The notes under the pieces: model-generated
Seen by the model: only the letters and a program-made list of their open reading frames with translations
What the model was told of the DNA's origin: nothing
Database searches by the model: none
Shown: positions 52,142-62,318 of the stretch, one piece after another
Position numbering within the stretch: the first letter of the stretch is position 1
Layout: every line of letters begins with the position of its first letter
Assembly: GCA_019752295.1 (NCBI GenBank)
Contig: JAIEMK010000050.1
Location: 62,001-126,000, forward strand
Direction of reading: 5' to 3'
Length of the DNA stretch: 64,000 nt
Source of the DNA: Chitinophagaceae bacterium
GTDB lineage: Bacteria; Bacteroidota; Bacteroidia; Chitinophagales; Chitinophagaceae
Translations under genes and position numbers: made by a program

Positions 52142-54856
52142 ATGGTAAAAAACGATTTTTTAAAAGGAGAAAAATTAGCAGAGGATTCAAATCTGAAAAA
52201 CCTGATAGAACTGGTAGATCAGATTTTTGAAATGCCTGTATTAATTTTGAGCCTGACTGAAAAAGAAAGGTTGAACTACCTATATATTAAGGGTATTGAT
52301 TTCTCCGACATACCCGATGATTGCTACTTAACCAACCTCATTGCTGCCAAAAAAGATTTATTTATTTATCCCGATCACTCTGCAGATACCGGATTTACTA
52401 GCAGTCAATTTAAAATTGGACTTCGGCATTTGCAATTTTATTGTGGAATTCCTTTGTTTGGTCCCATGGGGAATATGATTGGCTTTTTAGAAATGGGAGA
52501 TTTTGAAAAAAGAGACTTTACAGAAAAGCAGATTGGTTTATTCCGAAAAACAACATTTCAAATTTCGGAGCAAATTGCCCGATCGGTAAAAGATGCTTTA
52601 TTGAAAATTGGTTTTGCTGAACCTGTAGAAACCAAAAAAATTTCTGGCTTTGATGCATCAAATCTTTTGACTCTATTTAACAATGCACCCATGGCCATGT
52701 TAATAGCACGCCCTAAAGATGGTTTGATTATAATGGTTAACAAGGAACTTGAAAAATTAGCTGAAACTGATGCCGCAGAACTGGTAGGAAAATTTACGCC
52801 CGACTTTTATGCCCGTGAATCGGACAGGGACAAGTTTTTTGCATTGATGCAAGCCAATGGAAATGTAAAAGATCTGGAAATTAGCCTCAAACGCAAAGAC
52901 GGAACTATCGGAGACTGTTTAATTTCTTCAGAGTTGATTAATTTGGAAGGAGAAACCATGTTGTTGTCGGGTTATGTTGACATAACAGAACGAAAACTTG
53001 CCGAAGCTTTGCTCAAGCAGAATGAGGAACGCTTTCGATTTTTATATAACAGAACTCCGGTGATGTTGCATTCATTGGACGCTGAGGGAAATTTTGTAAG
53101 CGTTAGCGATTATTGGCTTGCCAAATTAGGGTATCAGCGCGTGCAGGTGATTGGTAAAAATATAGACCATTTTTTTACAAAGGCTTCTGTGGAAGATACC
53201 ATCACCAATAGAATCCCCGAGCTTAACAAACGAGGTTATGATTTTGATATTCCTTATCAGGTGATTAAAAGGAGTGGAGAAATTATGGATGTGTTGGTGT
53301 CAACGATAGTAGAAAAATCGCCACAAAGCAATGATCTACGCTATCTAGCTGTGATGCAAGATATCACTGAAAGAAAAAGAGTAGATGAGGCATTACAAAA
53401 ATCGGAAGACAATCTTCGAACCGTTTTTGAAAATACCAATATTGGTTATGCTTTATTGGATGTAGATCTCTTCATTTTATCGTTCAATCAGGTGATGCAA
53501 AAATTTGCTCAGGATGATTTACATAAAACCCTCTATGTACATACTTTTTCTATTCTGTATTTCACTGAAGCCCGTCAGCAAGCCATTCAACAATCCATGA
53601 ATGCGGTGTTAAAAGGCGAAACGGTGATATATGAGATCAATTATATACAACCAGATGGAACAGACAGGTGGTATAGGATGAACATGTTCCCTGTATTCAA
53701 TAAACATTCTGAAGCCGCTGGAATTATTATGGCTATTGAAGATATCAACGATAATAAGTTGAAGGAACTGCAATTGAATAAAATTGTAAAAGAAATTACC
53801 GACTATAAATTGGCTTTAGATGAATCTTCTATCGTATTGATCACAAACGAAAGCGGAATCATTACCTATGCAAACGACAATTGTCTAAATGTTTCTCAAT
53901 ATAGCAGAGATGAGTTATTGGGTCAGGACTTAAAATATTTAAATTCCGGATATCATAGCAAAGAATTTTTCAAGGAAATGTGGAGGACGATCAATAATGG
54001 AGAGATTTGGAAAGGAGAGGTTAAAAATAAAAATAAACAGGGTAAATTCTTTTGGGTTGATTGCACCATCGTTCCCTTTTTGGATAAGGATAATAAACCC
54101 TATCAGTTCATTTCAATTCAACGCGATATTACGATCAGCAAGAATGCTGAATTTGAATTGAACAAATCATTCGGATTGGTTAATGAACAAAACAAAAGAC
54201 TTTTAAATTTTTCCTACATTGTTTCGCATAATTTAAGGTCGCACACCAGCAATATTCTTTCCATCCTGAGTTTTTTAGAAAAAGAAGAATCTCCACTTGA
54301 AAGAAATGAGTTAATACAACATTTAAAAAGGGTAGCCCGCTCATTAAATGATACACTCTATAATTTAAACGAAGTAGTATCCATCAGTAATAATATCAAC
54401 CTGCTTATTGAGCCCCTCTGCCTGCACGACTACATTAATCAGGCAGCCAAAGTATTAGGTGAACAAATCAATCAAAAAAACGCCTTGATCCAGAATCAGG
54501 TTGCTCCCGATTTAATGGTCAACTATAACCCTGCTTATCTCGAAAGTATTGTACTCAATTTTATTTCTAATGCAATTAAATACAGTCACCCCGAAAGACA
54601 ACCAGTTGTAGAAGTATCGGTTTTAAATGAATCTGGTAAAACGGTTTTACAAATCGCCGATAATGGTATTGGTATCGATATGAAACGAAATCGGGATAAA
54701 CTTTTTGGGATGTATAAAACTTTTAATAACAATCCCGATGCAAGAGGAATTGGACTTTTTATTACAAAAAATCAGATCGATGCGATGGGTGGTACCGTAA
54801 CGGTTGAAAGTGAGTTGGGCAAAGGAACCTGCTTTAAAATTTATATTAATCAATAA
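52142..54856 (+). CDS. Multi-PAS sensor histidine kinase with N-terminal GAF-like domain
   Basis: From ATG 52142 (MVKNDFLKGEKLAEDSNL; a GTG at 52133 is the alternative) this is a 904-residue soluble kinase. A GAF-like domain covers about 15-150. Four PAS or PAS/PAC modules follow to about residue 675, with repeated PAC-like ends (GYVDITERKLAEALL, VMQDITERKRVDEAL, AIEDINDNKLKEL, SIQRDITISKNAEFEL). The H box is FSYIVSHNLRSHTSN with H696, an Asn-Leu-Arg variant frequent in Bacteroidota. N box (FISNAIKYS), G1 (ADNGIGIDM) and G2 (ARGIGLFI) are intact. No receiver or cognate regulator is adjacent, so the partner is unknown. Confidence 0.9.
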   Translation: MVKNDFLKGEKLAEDSNLKNLIELVDQIFEMPVLILSLTEKERLNYLYIKGIDFSDIPDDCYLTNLIAAKKDLFIYPDHSADTGFTSSQFKIGLRHLQFYCGIPLFGPMGNMIGFLEMGDFEKRDFTEKQIGLFRKTTFQISEQIARSVKDALLKIGFAEPVETKKISGFDASNLLTLFNNAPMAMLIARPKDGLIIMVNKELEKLAETDAAELVGKFTPDFYARESDRDKFFALMQANGNVKDLEISLKRKDGTIGDCLISSELINLEGETMLLSGYVDITERKLAEALLKQNEERFRFLYNRTPVMLHSLDAEGNFVSVSDYWLAKLGYQRVQVIGKNIDHFFTKASVEDTITNRIPELNKRGYDFDIPYQVIKRSGEIMDVLVSTIVEKSPQSNDLRYLAVMQDITERKRVDEALQKSEDNLRTVFENTNIGYALLDVDLFILSFNQVMQKFAQDDLHKTLYVHTFSILYFTEARQQAIQQSMNAVLKGETVIYEINYIQPDGTDRWYRMNMFPVFNKHSEAAGIIMAIEDINDNKLKELQLNKIVKEITDYKLALDESSIVLITNESGIITYANDNCLNVSQYSRDELLGQDLKYLNSGYHSKEFFKEMWRTINNGEIWKGEVKNKNKQGKFFWVDCTIVPFLDKDNKPYQFISIQRDITISKNAEFELNKSFGLVNEQNKRLLNFSYIVSHNLRSHTSNILSILSFLEKEESPLERNELIQHLKRVARSLNDTLYNLNEVVSISNNINLLIEPLCLHDYINQAAKVLGEQINQKNALIQNQVAPDLMVNYNPAYLESIVLNFISNAIKYSHPERQPVVEVSVLNESGKTVLQIADNGIGIDMKRNRDKLFGMYKTFNNNPDARGIGLFITKNQIDAMGGTVTVESELGKGTCFKIYINQ

Positions 54857-54867
54857 CTGTGATGCAT

Positions 54868-54895
54868 AAAAAACCGCCTATTTCAGCGGTTTTTT
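54868..54895. terminator. Bidirectional terminator between the PAS kinase and aldehyde dehydrogenase genes
   Basis: A perfect 10-bp stem AAAAAACCGC / GCGGTTTTTT with an 8-nt loop. It serves both converging genes. Confidence 0.9.
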
Positions 54896-54912
54896 ATATG
54901 CAACAAGTTGAT

Positions 54913-56436
54913 CTAAAAATCAAATTTAATTCCTTGCGCCAGCGGAAGTTGATCGCTCCAGTTAATTGTGTTGGTTTGCCTGCGCATATACGCTTTCCAA
55001 GCGTCGCTGCCACTTTCTCTACCACCGCCCGTTTCTTTTTCTCCCCCAAAAGCACCGCCAATCTCGGCCCCACTGGTACCAATATTTACATTTGCAATAC
55101 CACAATCGCTACCACTATGCGATAAGAATTTTTCGGATTCACGCATGTTTAAAGTCATGATGGAAGACGATAAACCTTGTGGTACACCATTTTGAATTGC
55201 TATGGCTTCTTCAATGGTACTGTATTTCATCAGATACAAAATAGGCGCGAATGTTTCGTGTTGTACAATTCCATATTCGTTCTTTGCTTCTGCAATGCAG
55301 GGTGTTACATAGCAACCACTTTCATAACCTGCACCTTGCAATAGCTTTCCTTCAACAATAAACTTGCAGCCCTGTTCTTTGGCTTTTTCTATGGCGTTCA
55401 GATACATATTTACTGCATCTGTATCGATTAAAGGACCCATATGATTTTGTGTATTCAGTGGGTCACCAATGCGAATCTGACCATATGCTTTAACCAACTT
55501 TTCTTTAAAATTTTCATATACTTTTTCGTGTATAATCAGACGACGTGTGCTCGTACAACGTTGGCCGGCGGTACCAACAGCTCCAAATAAAGCGGCAACC
55601 AACGACATATCCAAATCAGCGTGCTCTGAAATAAGGATAGCATTATTTCCTCCTAATTCCAAAATGGTTTTCCCGAGTCTGGCACCTACCGCTGCACCAA
55701 CTGCTTTGCCCATTCTGGTACTGCCAGTGGCCGAAATTAAAGGAATCCTTGTATCGTTACTCATCCATTCCCCAAGCTCTCTATCCCCCTGAGCCAATGA
55801 ATTAACACCCTCTGGAACTTGGTTCTTCTTAAATACTTCTGAAACAATATTTTGAACAGCAATACCGCACAAAGGCGTTTTTTCGCTGGGCTTCCATACC
55901 GTTGTGTTTCCGCAAACCCAAGCCAGAGCAGCATTCCAGCTCCATACAGCTACCGGAAAATTGAAGGCCGAAATAATTCCTACAATCCCTAGTGGATGCC
56001 ACTGCTCATACATTCTGTGTGAAGGACGCTCGCTATGCATGGTTAGCCCATAAAGTTGACGTGAAAGTCCTACCGCAAAATCACAGATGTCGATCATCTC
56101 CTGCACTTCGCCCATTCCTTCCTGTAAACTCTTTCCCATCTCATAACTCACTAATTTTCCCAGTGGCTCTTTCGATTTTCTAAGTGCTTCACCTACCTGA
56201 CGCACAATTTCACCTCTTTTTGGAGCAGGCCAATTCCTCCATTCCAGAAATGCGGACTGTGCAGTTTGTATAATCGTTTCGTAAGAATCTTTATCTGTTG
56301 TTTGTACGCTTGCAATCTTTTGTCCGTTTACTGGCGAGAAGGAGTTGATACCGGTACCATTACTTTTGATCCATTTTGTTCCAGTAGAAACGCCTTTGTT
56401 TTCAGGGAGTACTCCCAGCTCATTTAAAAAATCCAT
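54913..56436 (-). CDS. ALDH7-type aldehyde dehydrogenase (alpha-aminoadipic semialdehyde dehydrogenase-like)
   Basis: From ATG 56436 (MDFLNELGVLPENKGVSTGTKW) this is a 507-residue NAD(P)-dependent enzyme. The catalytic Cys is in GTAGQRCTSTRR and the catalytic Glu in LELGGNNA. The C-terminal GTSGAEIGGAFGGEKETGGG and KAYMRRQTNTINW are hallmarks of the ALDH7/antiquitin group, which oxidises alpha-aminoadipic semialdehyde (piperideine-6-carboxylate) in lysine breakdown. A frame extended by 50 codons to 56586 overlaps the LytTR gene and the promoter, and is rejected. No other lysine-catabolic genes are nearby. Confidence 0.92.
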   Translation of the reverse strand: MDFLNELGVLPENKGVSTGTKWIKSNGTGINSFSPVNGQKIASVQTTDKDSYETIIQTAQSAFLEWRNWPAPKRGEIVRQVGEALRKSKEPLGKLVSYEMGKSLQEGMGEVQEMIDICDFAVGLSRQLYGLTMHSERPSHRMYEQWHPLGIVGIISAFNFPVAVWSWNAALAWVCGNTTVWKPSEKTPLCGIAVQNIVSEVFKKNQVPEGVNSLAQGDRELGEWMSNDTRIPLISATGSTRMGKAVGAAVGARLGKTILELGGNNAILISEHADLDMSLVAALFGAVGTAGQRCTSTRRLIIHEKVYENFKEKLVKAYGQIRIGDPLNTQNHMGPLIDTDAVNMYLNAIEKAKEQGCKFIVEGKLLQGAGYESGCYVTPCIAEAKNEYGIVQHETFAPILYLMKYSTIEEAIAIQNGVPQGLSSSIMTLNMRESEKFLSHSGSDCGIANVNIGTSGAEIGGAFGGEKETGGGRESGSDAWKAYMRRQTNTINWSDQLPLAQGIKFDF

Positions 56437-56450
56437 ACAATAAATTTTGT

Positions 56451-56458
56451 CAAAGGTA
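56451..56458 (-). promoter_or_regulatory. -7 promoter element of the ALDH7 gene (TACCTTTG)
   Basis: Perfect TAnnTTTG on the minus strand, 14 nt before ATG 56436. It fixes the start inside the longer open frame. Confidence 0.6.
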
Positions 56459-56509
56459 ATGGATAGAAACAGTAAAGAGAGCCCTTGCCAGATAGGTTTA
56501 TTACAATGC

Positions 56510-57205
56510 CTATTTTTGAGAAAGCGCCAGTAACTGGTCGTAAACATTACTATAACTACTTCCCACTGGAATTTCTTTGCCCGCAACCATTAATTTTGTT
56601 TTGCTGAATTTTTCGATTTTGTTAAGTGGCACAATGAAAGAACGATGAACGCGCACGAAATCTCTTGCAGGAAGTTTTTCCTGAATGCTTTTAAGGGTCA
56701 TTAAAGTAAGCACGGGGTTGGGTTTGATATACAATTTAATATAGTCGTCCAGTGCTTCAATCAGGTCAATATCTTTCAAATTCACCTTCATGATCTCGTA
56801 GTTCACTTTAATAAAAATCGAATTTAACTGGAGTTCCTGAGAGCTCAAAAACTCGATATATTCTTTGGCTTTATAAACACTTTTTAAAAAACGATCGTAT
56901 TCAAAGGGCTTTAATAAATAATCGATGGCATCCACATTAAACCCCTCAACAGCAAAATCGCGAAAGGCGGTAGTAAATACTACGGGCGGTTTTTCGATAA
57001 GACTTTTATAAAACTGTAATCCATTTACATCGGGCATCTGAATGTCAAGAAACAGCAAATCAACTTTGTTTTGCTGGAGCCAGTTATTTGCTTCATCGGT
57101 ATTGGTGAAAACCTTATCCAGTTGCAGGAAAGAAATTTTGCTGCAGTATTCATTAATTAGTTGCAGTGCCAACGGTTCATCATCAATTGCAATACAGTGT
57201 ATCAT
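56510..57205 (-). CDS. LytTR-family response regulator
   Basis: This 231-residue protein has a CheY-like receiver with phospho-acceptor D54 (LLFLDIQMPDVNG), acidic D8/D9 (AIDDEPLAL) and a conserved Lys in LLKPFEYDRF. The C-terminal LytTR DNA-binding domain (about 130-231) has VNLKDIDLIEALDDYIKLYI and FVRVHRSFIVPLNKIEKF. It should bind a promoter and regulate genes in response to the sensor kinase encoded directly upstream, whose stop overlaps this ATG as ATGA. Its target genes cannot be identified from this window. Confidence 0.95.
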   Translation of the reverse strand: MIHCIAIDDEPLALQLINEYCSKISFLQLDKVFTNTDEANNWLQQNKVDLLFLDIQMPDVNGLQFYKSLIEKPPVVFTTAFRDFAVEGFNVDAIDYLLKPFEYDRFLKSVYKAKEYIEFLSSQELQLNSIFIKVNYEIMKVNLKDIDLIEALDDYIKLYIKPNPVLTLMTLKSIQEKLPARDFVRVHRSFIVPLNKIEKFSKTKLMVAGKEIPVGSSYSNVYDQLLALSQK

Positions 57206-58278
57206 GATATTTGAATCTCTAAATGAACATAATAATTGTTTTCTGAAATGCTGCTGGTTAAACTATGCTTACCGGGGTACATCAACTCCAGTCTTCGTTT
57301 CACGTTATTGATACCAATACCCGTATTTTCAGGCAGATTGTTTTCGGAAGTAACAATAAAGTTTATTACAGTTAATTTGATGGCATTTGCCGTTACTTCC
57401 AGCAGGATTTGGATAGTGGACTCATGCTTTGTACTGATCCCATACTTAAACGCATTTTCAACAATGGGAATGAATAATAAGGGAGCCACTAATTTGTTTT
57501 CAATAGTTCCCGTTGCCGTAAAAGAAACATGCGTTTTTTCCGTTAAACGAACCTGTTGTAATTCGATATAATTATTAATAAAATCAACTTCGTTTTGAAG
57601 AGGAACCAGATTCTGATTGGTCTCTGTTAAAATATAACGCATAATCGAAGACAGCTTCATCACCGCCGGCGCCGTTTTTTCGCTTCGCACAATCGCCAAT
57701 GAATATATATTATTCAGGGTATTGAAAAAGAAATGGGGATTGATCTGAGATTTAAGAAAAGATAACTCCGTATTAATTCTCTCACTTTCAGTTTCTTTTC
57801 TATGCTCCTCAATTTTTAACCACCTCTGAATAACCGCGATACAGGTTCCAACCGTAAACACCAGAAAAAAGATGGCTATATTAAATGGAGCAACTAATGG
57901 TCGTTTGTGGGGATGGCTTACGTTCCAATGATTGGGATCTGTAGCAGGACCAACCGGCCGAATATCAGGGCTGGCAATTAATCCCGCAAAATATTTTGGA
58001 ACAAACAAAAAGAATAATAAGGTAAGCAATATTGTAAAAATATAGAGCCCCCATTTTTCCTTGATTAATAATTTAGGGATGAGGATCTGCGTGTTTAAAT
58101 AGTAAAAAAGAACCAGAAAGATATTGTTGCAAACAAGGGTAGCAATCATATGATCGCTCATGGTGAAATTAGAGTCGTGCATCCTCGGAAAGAAAACCAA
58201 ATAGGGTAGTGCAAAGAAGCAGGCCCATGCAGCAAGGTGTGCAATGAAAATGATTGTTTTTCGATTTTTGTTGATCAA
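57202..58278 (-). CDS. LytS/His_kinase-type (PF06580-like) membrane sensor kinase
   Basis: This 358-residue protein has four hydrophobic helices in the first 155 residues (FIAHLAAWACFFALPYLVFF, CNNIFLVLFYYL, GLYIFTILLTLLFFLFVP, FNIAIFFLVFTVGTCIAVI). The kinase core begins SFLKSQINPHFFFNTLNNIYSLA, whose His (residue about 188) is the phosphorylation site. A C-terminal ATPase domain follows, with PIVENAFKYGI and GIGINNVKRRLELMYPG. It pairs with the overlapping LytTR regulator. The start appears to be TTG at 58278; no ATG is available between the upstream in-frame stop and this codon, so the true start is uncertain. The 170 bp upstream show nothing recognisable. Confidence 0.9.
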   Translation of the reverse strand: MINKNRKTIIFIAHLAAWACFFALPYLVFFPRMHDSNFTMSDHMIATLVCNNIFLVLFYYLNTQILIPKLLIKEKWGLYIFTILLTLLFFLFVPKYFAGLIASPDIRPVGPATDPNHWNVSHPHKRPLVAPFNIAIFFLVFTVGTCIAVIQRWLKIEEHRKETESERINTELSFLKSQINPHFFFNTLNNIYSLAIVRSEKTAPAVMKLSSIMRYILTETNQNLVPLQNEVDFINNYIELQQVRLTEKTHVSFTATGTIENKLVAPLLFIPIVENAFKYGISTKHESTIQILLEVTANAIKLTVINFIVTSENNLPENTGIGINNVKRRLELMYPGKHSLTSSISENNYYVHLEIQIS

Positions 58279-58448
58279 GTCTCTTATTTGATAGTTAAAT
58301 TTAAACAGAATAATGGTCGGGATTGCATCTGATTATCAACTGCGCGAAAATATCGGATTCGTATTCTGCTAACCGGCTCAAATGTAGATCGCACTCATGC
58401 CACATAAAAAGAATATGGGTGAATGAATGACTGCTATCGGTGAACTAT

Positions 58449-59264
58449 TTAGTAGGATTCTGATTCGTTCGGAAAGTCCTTTGATTTTACATCCTGAATA
58501 TATTGTTTAACAGCTCCATCAATCAACAGTTCCAGGTTCAGGTATTGTCTTAAAAAACGAGGCTTAAACGAATTGTTGATCCCCAGCATATCATGCATTA
58601 CCAAAACCTGCCCATCGCAATGAGTGCCTGCTCCGATACCAATCGTAGGAATGCTTAATGATTCGCTTACTTCTTTGGCCAGTTTTGCGGGAATCTTTTC
58701 CAGTACAATTGCAAAGCATCCTGCTGCTTCCAACAGCTTTGCATCGTTTCTTAATTTTTCGGCCTCCACTTCTTCTTTTGCTCTTACAGCATAAGTACCG
58801 AATTTGTAAATCGATTGTGGGGTAAGACCTAAATGCCCCATCACGGGAATGCCTGCCGAAACAATTCTTTTAATGCTGTCAACAATTTCTTCACCGCCTT
58901 CCATCTTCACTGAATGACAGCCAGTATCTTTCATAATCTTAATAGCCGATGCCAAAGCAATATCTGAATTGGATTGATAAGAGCCAAATGGCATATCTAC
59001 CACAACCAAACAACGTTCAATGGCACGTCTTACACATTGTGCATGATACACCATCTGATCCATTGTAATTGTAACGGTTGTTTCATTTCCCGCCATTACA
59101 TTACTGGCACTATCACCAACCAGTATTACATCAATCCCTGCCCGATCAAATAACTTTGCAAAAGAGTAATCATATGCGGTGATCATTGAGATCTTCTCGC
59201 CCTTGCTTTTCATGGTCAGCAGAGTATGTGTGGTGATTTTTTTTAGATCATTATGAACAGACAT
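58449..59264 (-). CDS. panB: 3-methyl-2-oxobutanoate hydroxymethyltransferase
   Basis: This 271-residue TIM-barrel enzyme adds a hydroxymethyl group from methylene-tetrahydrofolate to alpha-ketoisovalerate, the first step toward pantoate. Family motifs: [33 protein letters not shown] (metal-binding Asp), [38 protein letters not shown] and [22 protein letters not shown]. It follows ppx by 21 bp on the same strand. panD lies at the other end of the same run, 4.6 kb upstream, so two pantothenate genes bracket a polyphosphate module. Confidence 0.96.
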   Translation of the reverse strand: MSVHNDLKKITTHTLLTMKSKGEKISMITAYDYSFAKLFDRAGIDVILVGDSASNVMAGNETTVTITMDQMVYHAQCVRRAIERCLVVVDMPFGSYQSNSDIALASAIKIMKDTGCHSVKMEGGEEIVDSIKRIVSAGIPVMGHLGLTPQSIYKFGTYAVRAKEEVEAEKLRNDAKLLEAAGCFAIVLEKIPAKLAKEVSESLSIPTIGIGAGTHCDGQVLVMHDMLGINNSFKPRFLRQYLNLELLIDGAVKQYIQDVKSKDFPNESESY

Positions 59265-59285
59265 ATTGTTTGTTTTGATTGCTTA

Positions 59286-60179
59286 CTAAATTTGATTTTT
59301 GCTGAGCAGGTCGCCATATAAATGCTGGATCAGGCCATCAACAAGACCGATTTTTGGTACATAAATTTCATCTGCATCCGACCATCTCATTACATTGATA
59401 TAAATCTGTAAGGCCGGAACCAACACATCGGCACGGTCTTCCCTTAACTTATAAAAGTTGATTCTGTCTTCCAGTGAAACGCTTGAAATTTCTTTATAAT
59501 AATCTTTTAAAAGATCAAGGCTCAAAGGCTTCCCATCTTTTTTCTTACTCAACGAAAATACTTTATTGATGTTTCCGCCGGTACCAATTGCAATAATTTT
59601 CTTATACCCCTTTGTTTTTAGTTTTATGAAATCCTTTAATTCATTCCACTTGTAGTCGGTAACCATTTCTTTCAAAAGGCGAATGGTTCCAATATTGAAC
59701 GACTCTTTAAAAACTAATTTTCCTTCCGCAAAAAAAGTAAGTTCTGTACTACCACCACCCACATCAATATAAAGGTAGCTATGGTCGGTATCCATTTGTT
59801 CTGCCACATGGTTTTCGTAAATCAGCGATGCTTCAAAATCTCCGCTGATCACTGCGATATCCAAGCCTGTTTCCATTTTTATTTTACGGAGAATGTCCTC
59901 ACTGTTTCTGGCATCGCGCATTGCAGAAGTTGCACAGGCAATGGTATGCGATACACCATAAGCATTGATGAGGTGATTATAGGCCTTCATCGTTTGAAGA
60001 ATCATGCCTCTTTTTTCTTTCGAAATTTCGCCCTTATCAAATACATCAAATCCCAATCTCAAAGGAACCCTTACTAAATTTAATTTGTTGAAAATGGGTT
60101 TGCCAATCTTATCAATACTTACGTCTGCGATCAGTAATCTTGCTGCGTTACTTCCAATATCAATTGCGGCTAACCTCAC
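59286..60179 (-). CDS. ppx: Ppx/GppA-family exopolyphosphatase
   Basis: This 297-residue member of the ASKHA phosphatase superfamily has the first phosphate loop AAIDIGSNAARLLIADV, DAVISGDFEASLIYENH-type residues (AVISGDFEASLIY), the second loop YIDVGGGSTELTFF, and ATSAMRDARNSEDIL. It lacks the C-terminal HD domain of the long E. coli type and is the short form. It hydrolyses polyphosphate ends or pppGpp; the two cannot be distinguished here. It overlaps ppk1 by 20 bp, which fits a synthesis/degradation pair for polyphosphate. Confidence 0.92.
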   Translation of the reverse strand: MRLAAIDIGSNAARLLIADVSIDKIGKPIFNKLNLVRVPLRLGFDVFDKGEISKEKRGMILQTMKAYNHLINAYGVSHTIACATSAMRDARNSEDILRKIKMETGLDIAVISGDFEASLIYENHVAEQMDTDHSYLYIDVGGGSTELTFFAEGKLVFKESFNIGTIRLLKEMVTDYKWNELKDFIKLKTKGYKKIIAIGTGGNINKVFSLSKKKDGKPLSLDLLKDYYKEISSVSLEDRINFYKLREDRADVLVPALQIYINVMRWSDADEIYVPKIGLVDGLIQHLYGDLLSKNQI

Positions 60180-62253
60180 TAGTTCCTATGGTTTTTTTGT
60201 TCAGGTAATTAAATGTCTCTATCTGCGATCTAGTCTGCTTTTTACCACGGGAAGGTACATAGTTGTTTGTTAATTCATTATTCAACACCCTGGCTTTTAC
60301 ATTGTCTCTTAATTGAATGTGGATAATATCCTTCAATTCCTGTTTTAACGCAGGGTTCGTAATCGGAATGGCCGCTTCCACCCTGTGATCGAGGTTTCTT
60401 ACCATCCAGTCGGCACTGGAAATATAAATTTTCTCGTTCCCCGAATTATGAAAGATCAAAACCCTTGCGTGTTCCAGATATTCATCAACGATACTAATTG
60501 CGATGGGAGGCACTTTAAATTTTTTGTTCTCAATCATTGCACAAAAAATTCCTCTGACAATCATTTTAATCTCTACACCGGCAATAGCGGCTTCATAAAT
60601 TTTATGAATCAGTTGAATATCGCTGAGCGAGTTTACTTTTAAAATAATCCTTGCTTCTTTTCCCGATTTGGCTGCTTTAATTTCTTTGTTGATGAGGGCA
60701 ATTAACTCGTTGCGCATATTATTGGGACAAACCATCAATGTTTTGCAAGCTTGCAGAGGCAGGGTTCCCGTTTTCCAGTTTTCGAGATAACGAAATATTC
60801 GATTGATATCAGCCATCACATTCCTGTTGCTGGTGAGCAAGCAATGATCGCTATAAACCTTTGATGTACTTTCGTTCAGATTGCCTGTACTTACAAATCC
60901 ATACTGTATTGTTTTTGAACCACTCCTTTTTTTGATGATACAAAGTTTTGCGTGAATCTTTATTTTCGGAACACCCAATAAAACTTTGATACCTTCTTCT
61001 TCCAAAATTTTTTTCCATTCCAGATTTGCTTCTTCATCAAATCTTGCCTTTAATTCCAGCATTACTACTACCTGCTTTCCGTTGCGGGCTGCATTAATCA
61101 AGGCGTTAATAATTTTGGAACTCGATGCAAGTCGATAAGCAGTGATCTTAATAGAATTTACATCCGGATCCATTGCGGCTTCTCTCAACAAGTCGATCAA
61201 TGCATTGAAAGAATGGTATGGAAAGTTGAGGAGTAAATCTTTTTTCAGAATCACATCAGTTACCCGCATGGTGCCCATCAGATCGGGGTGTGTAAAGGAA
61301 GGACGTCGTGGATTTTTTTGCTTAAAAACATCTGGGAAGTCCATGAAGTGCCTGAAATTGTGAATTCTACCTCCCGGAATAATATTACTTTTTCTATTCA
61401 AACTCAACCTTCTGATCAGGTATTCGAGTAAGCCCGCATCCATTTCTTTATCATAAACAAAACGCACTGGCTTTCCCTTTCTTCTGTTCTTCAATCCCTT
61501 TTCAATCTTCTCCACAAAAGTGGTACTTACATCACTATCCAAATCAATCTCGGCGTCTTTTGTAACTTTAAAAAGGTGCGATTTAAATTCATCGAATTCG
61601 AAATAAGAAAAGATATAGGGTAGGTTGAAGCGAATTACATCTTCCAGCAAAATGATATGCGTTTCGCCTGTTTTAGAAGGCAGTATCACAAAGCGCCCGA
61701 TTGCTTTTGCCGGCACTTCGATGAGTGAATATTTCTGGCGGTATGCCGTATTTCTTTTCGATAATACCACGCCAAGATAAATGCTTTTATCCCTCAAATA
61801 AGGGAGCTGAGGCAAACTCTCAATCATCAATGGAATAATATTGGAGCGCACTTCTTCGTCGAAGAATTTTTTTACAAACACCTGTTGCTCTTTAGTAAGA
61901 TGCTTTTCGTCGACCAGAAATATTTTTTCTCTTTTCAGCTCTTTTAAAATGCCTTCCCAGATTCTGTTGAATTCGTTTTGCTGTTGCAATACGATTGTTT
62001 GAATATCATCCAGAATGGTTTGTGGGTCTTCTTCCAAATGCATATTGAGCTTTTTACGCCTCTCTGCAAATTCAATCATCCTTTTTAGTGTGGCTACCCG
62101 CACCCTGAAAAACTCATCGCTATTATTCGAAAAAATACCCAGAAAGCGAATCCTCGCTTTTAGTGGAACGGTAGGGTCGTTGGCTTCCTGTAATACCCGG
62201 GCATTAAAGCTTAACCAGCTAATATCTCTCTGGATGAATTGTTTTTTTGCCAT
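60160..62253 (-). CDS. ppk1: Polyphosphate kinase 1
   Basis: This 697-residue enzyme makes polyphosphate from ATP. The N-terminal domain begins FIQRDISWLSFNARVLQEA and SDEFFRVRV. The phospho-acceptor His is H434 in KIHAKLCIIKKRSG; a second active-site His lies in the later VDEYLEHARVLIFHNSG. Arg- and Lys-rich phosphate-binding residues are typical (FVSTGNLNESTSKVYSDH). The length matches the family. It overlaps ppx and follows the hldE-type gene by 65 bp. Confidence 0.97.
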   Translation of the reverse strand: MAKKQFIQRDISWLSFNARVLQEANDPTVPLKARIRFLGIFSNNSDEFFRVRVATLKRMIEFAERRKKLNMHLEEDPQTILDDIQTIVLQQQNEFNRIWEGILKELKREKIFLVDEKHLTKEQQVFVKKFFDEEVRSNIIPLMIESLPQLPYLRDKSIYLGVVLSKRNTAYRQKYSLIEVPAKAIGRFVILPSKTGETHIILLEDVIRFNLPYIFSYFEFDEFKSHLFKVTKDAEIDLDSDVSTTFVEKIEKGLKNRRKGKPVRFVYDKEMDAGLLEYLIRRLSLNRKSNIIPGGRIHNFRHFMDFPDVFKQKNPRRPSFTHPDLMGTMRVTDVILKKDLLLNFPYHSFNALIDLLREAAMDPDVNSIKITAYRLASSSKIINALINAARNGKQVVVMLELKARFDEEANLEWKKILEEEGIKVLLGVPKIKIHAKLCIIKKRSGSKTIQYGFVSTGNLNESTSKVYSDHCLLTSNRNVMADINRIFRYLENWKTGTLPLQACKTLMVCPNNMRNELIALINKEIKAAKSGKEARIILKVNSLSDIQLIHKIYEAAIAGVEIKMIVRGIFCAMIENKKFKVPPIAISIVDEYLEHARVLIFHNSGNEKIYISSADWMVRNLDHRVEAAIPITNPALKQELKDIIHIQLRDNVKARVLNNELTNNYVPSRGKKQTRSQIETFNYLNKKTIGTSEVSRN

Positions 62254-62318
62254 ATAATTTCAAGAAATAAATGAAAGTTAAAAACTGATTATTGCAATTT
62301 ATCTTTTGCAGCGCGATA

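Noticed and set aside
54913-56586. Longer 557-residue form of the aldehyde dehydrogenase
   Set aside because: The extra 50 codons overlap the LytTR gene and the -7 promoter box, and do not match the family N-terminus.
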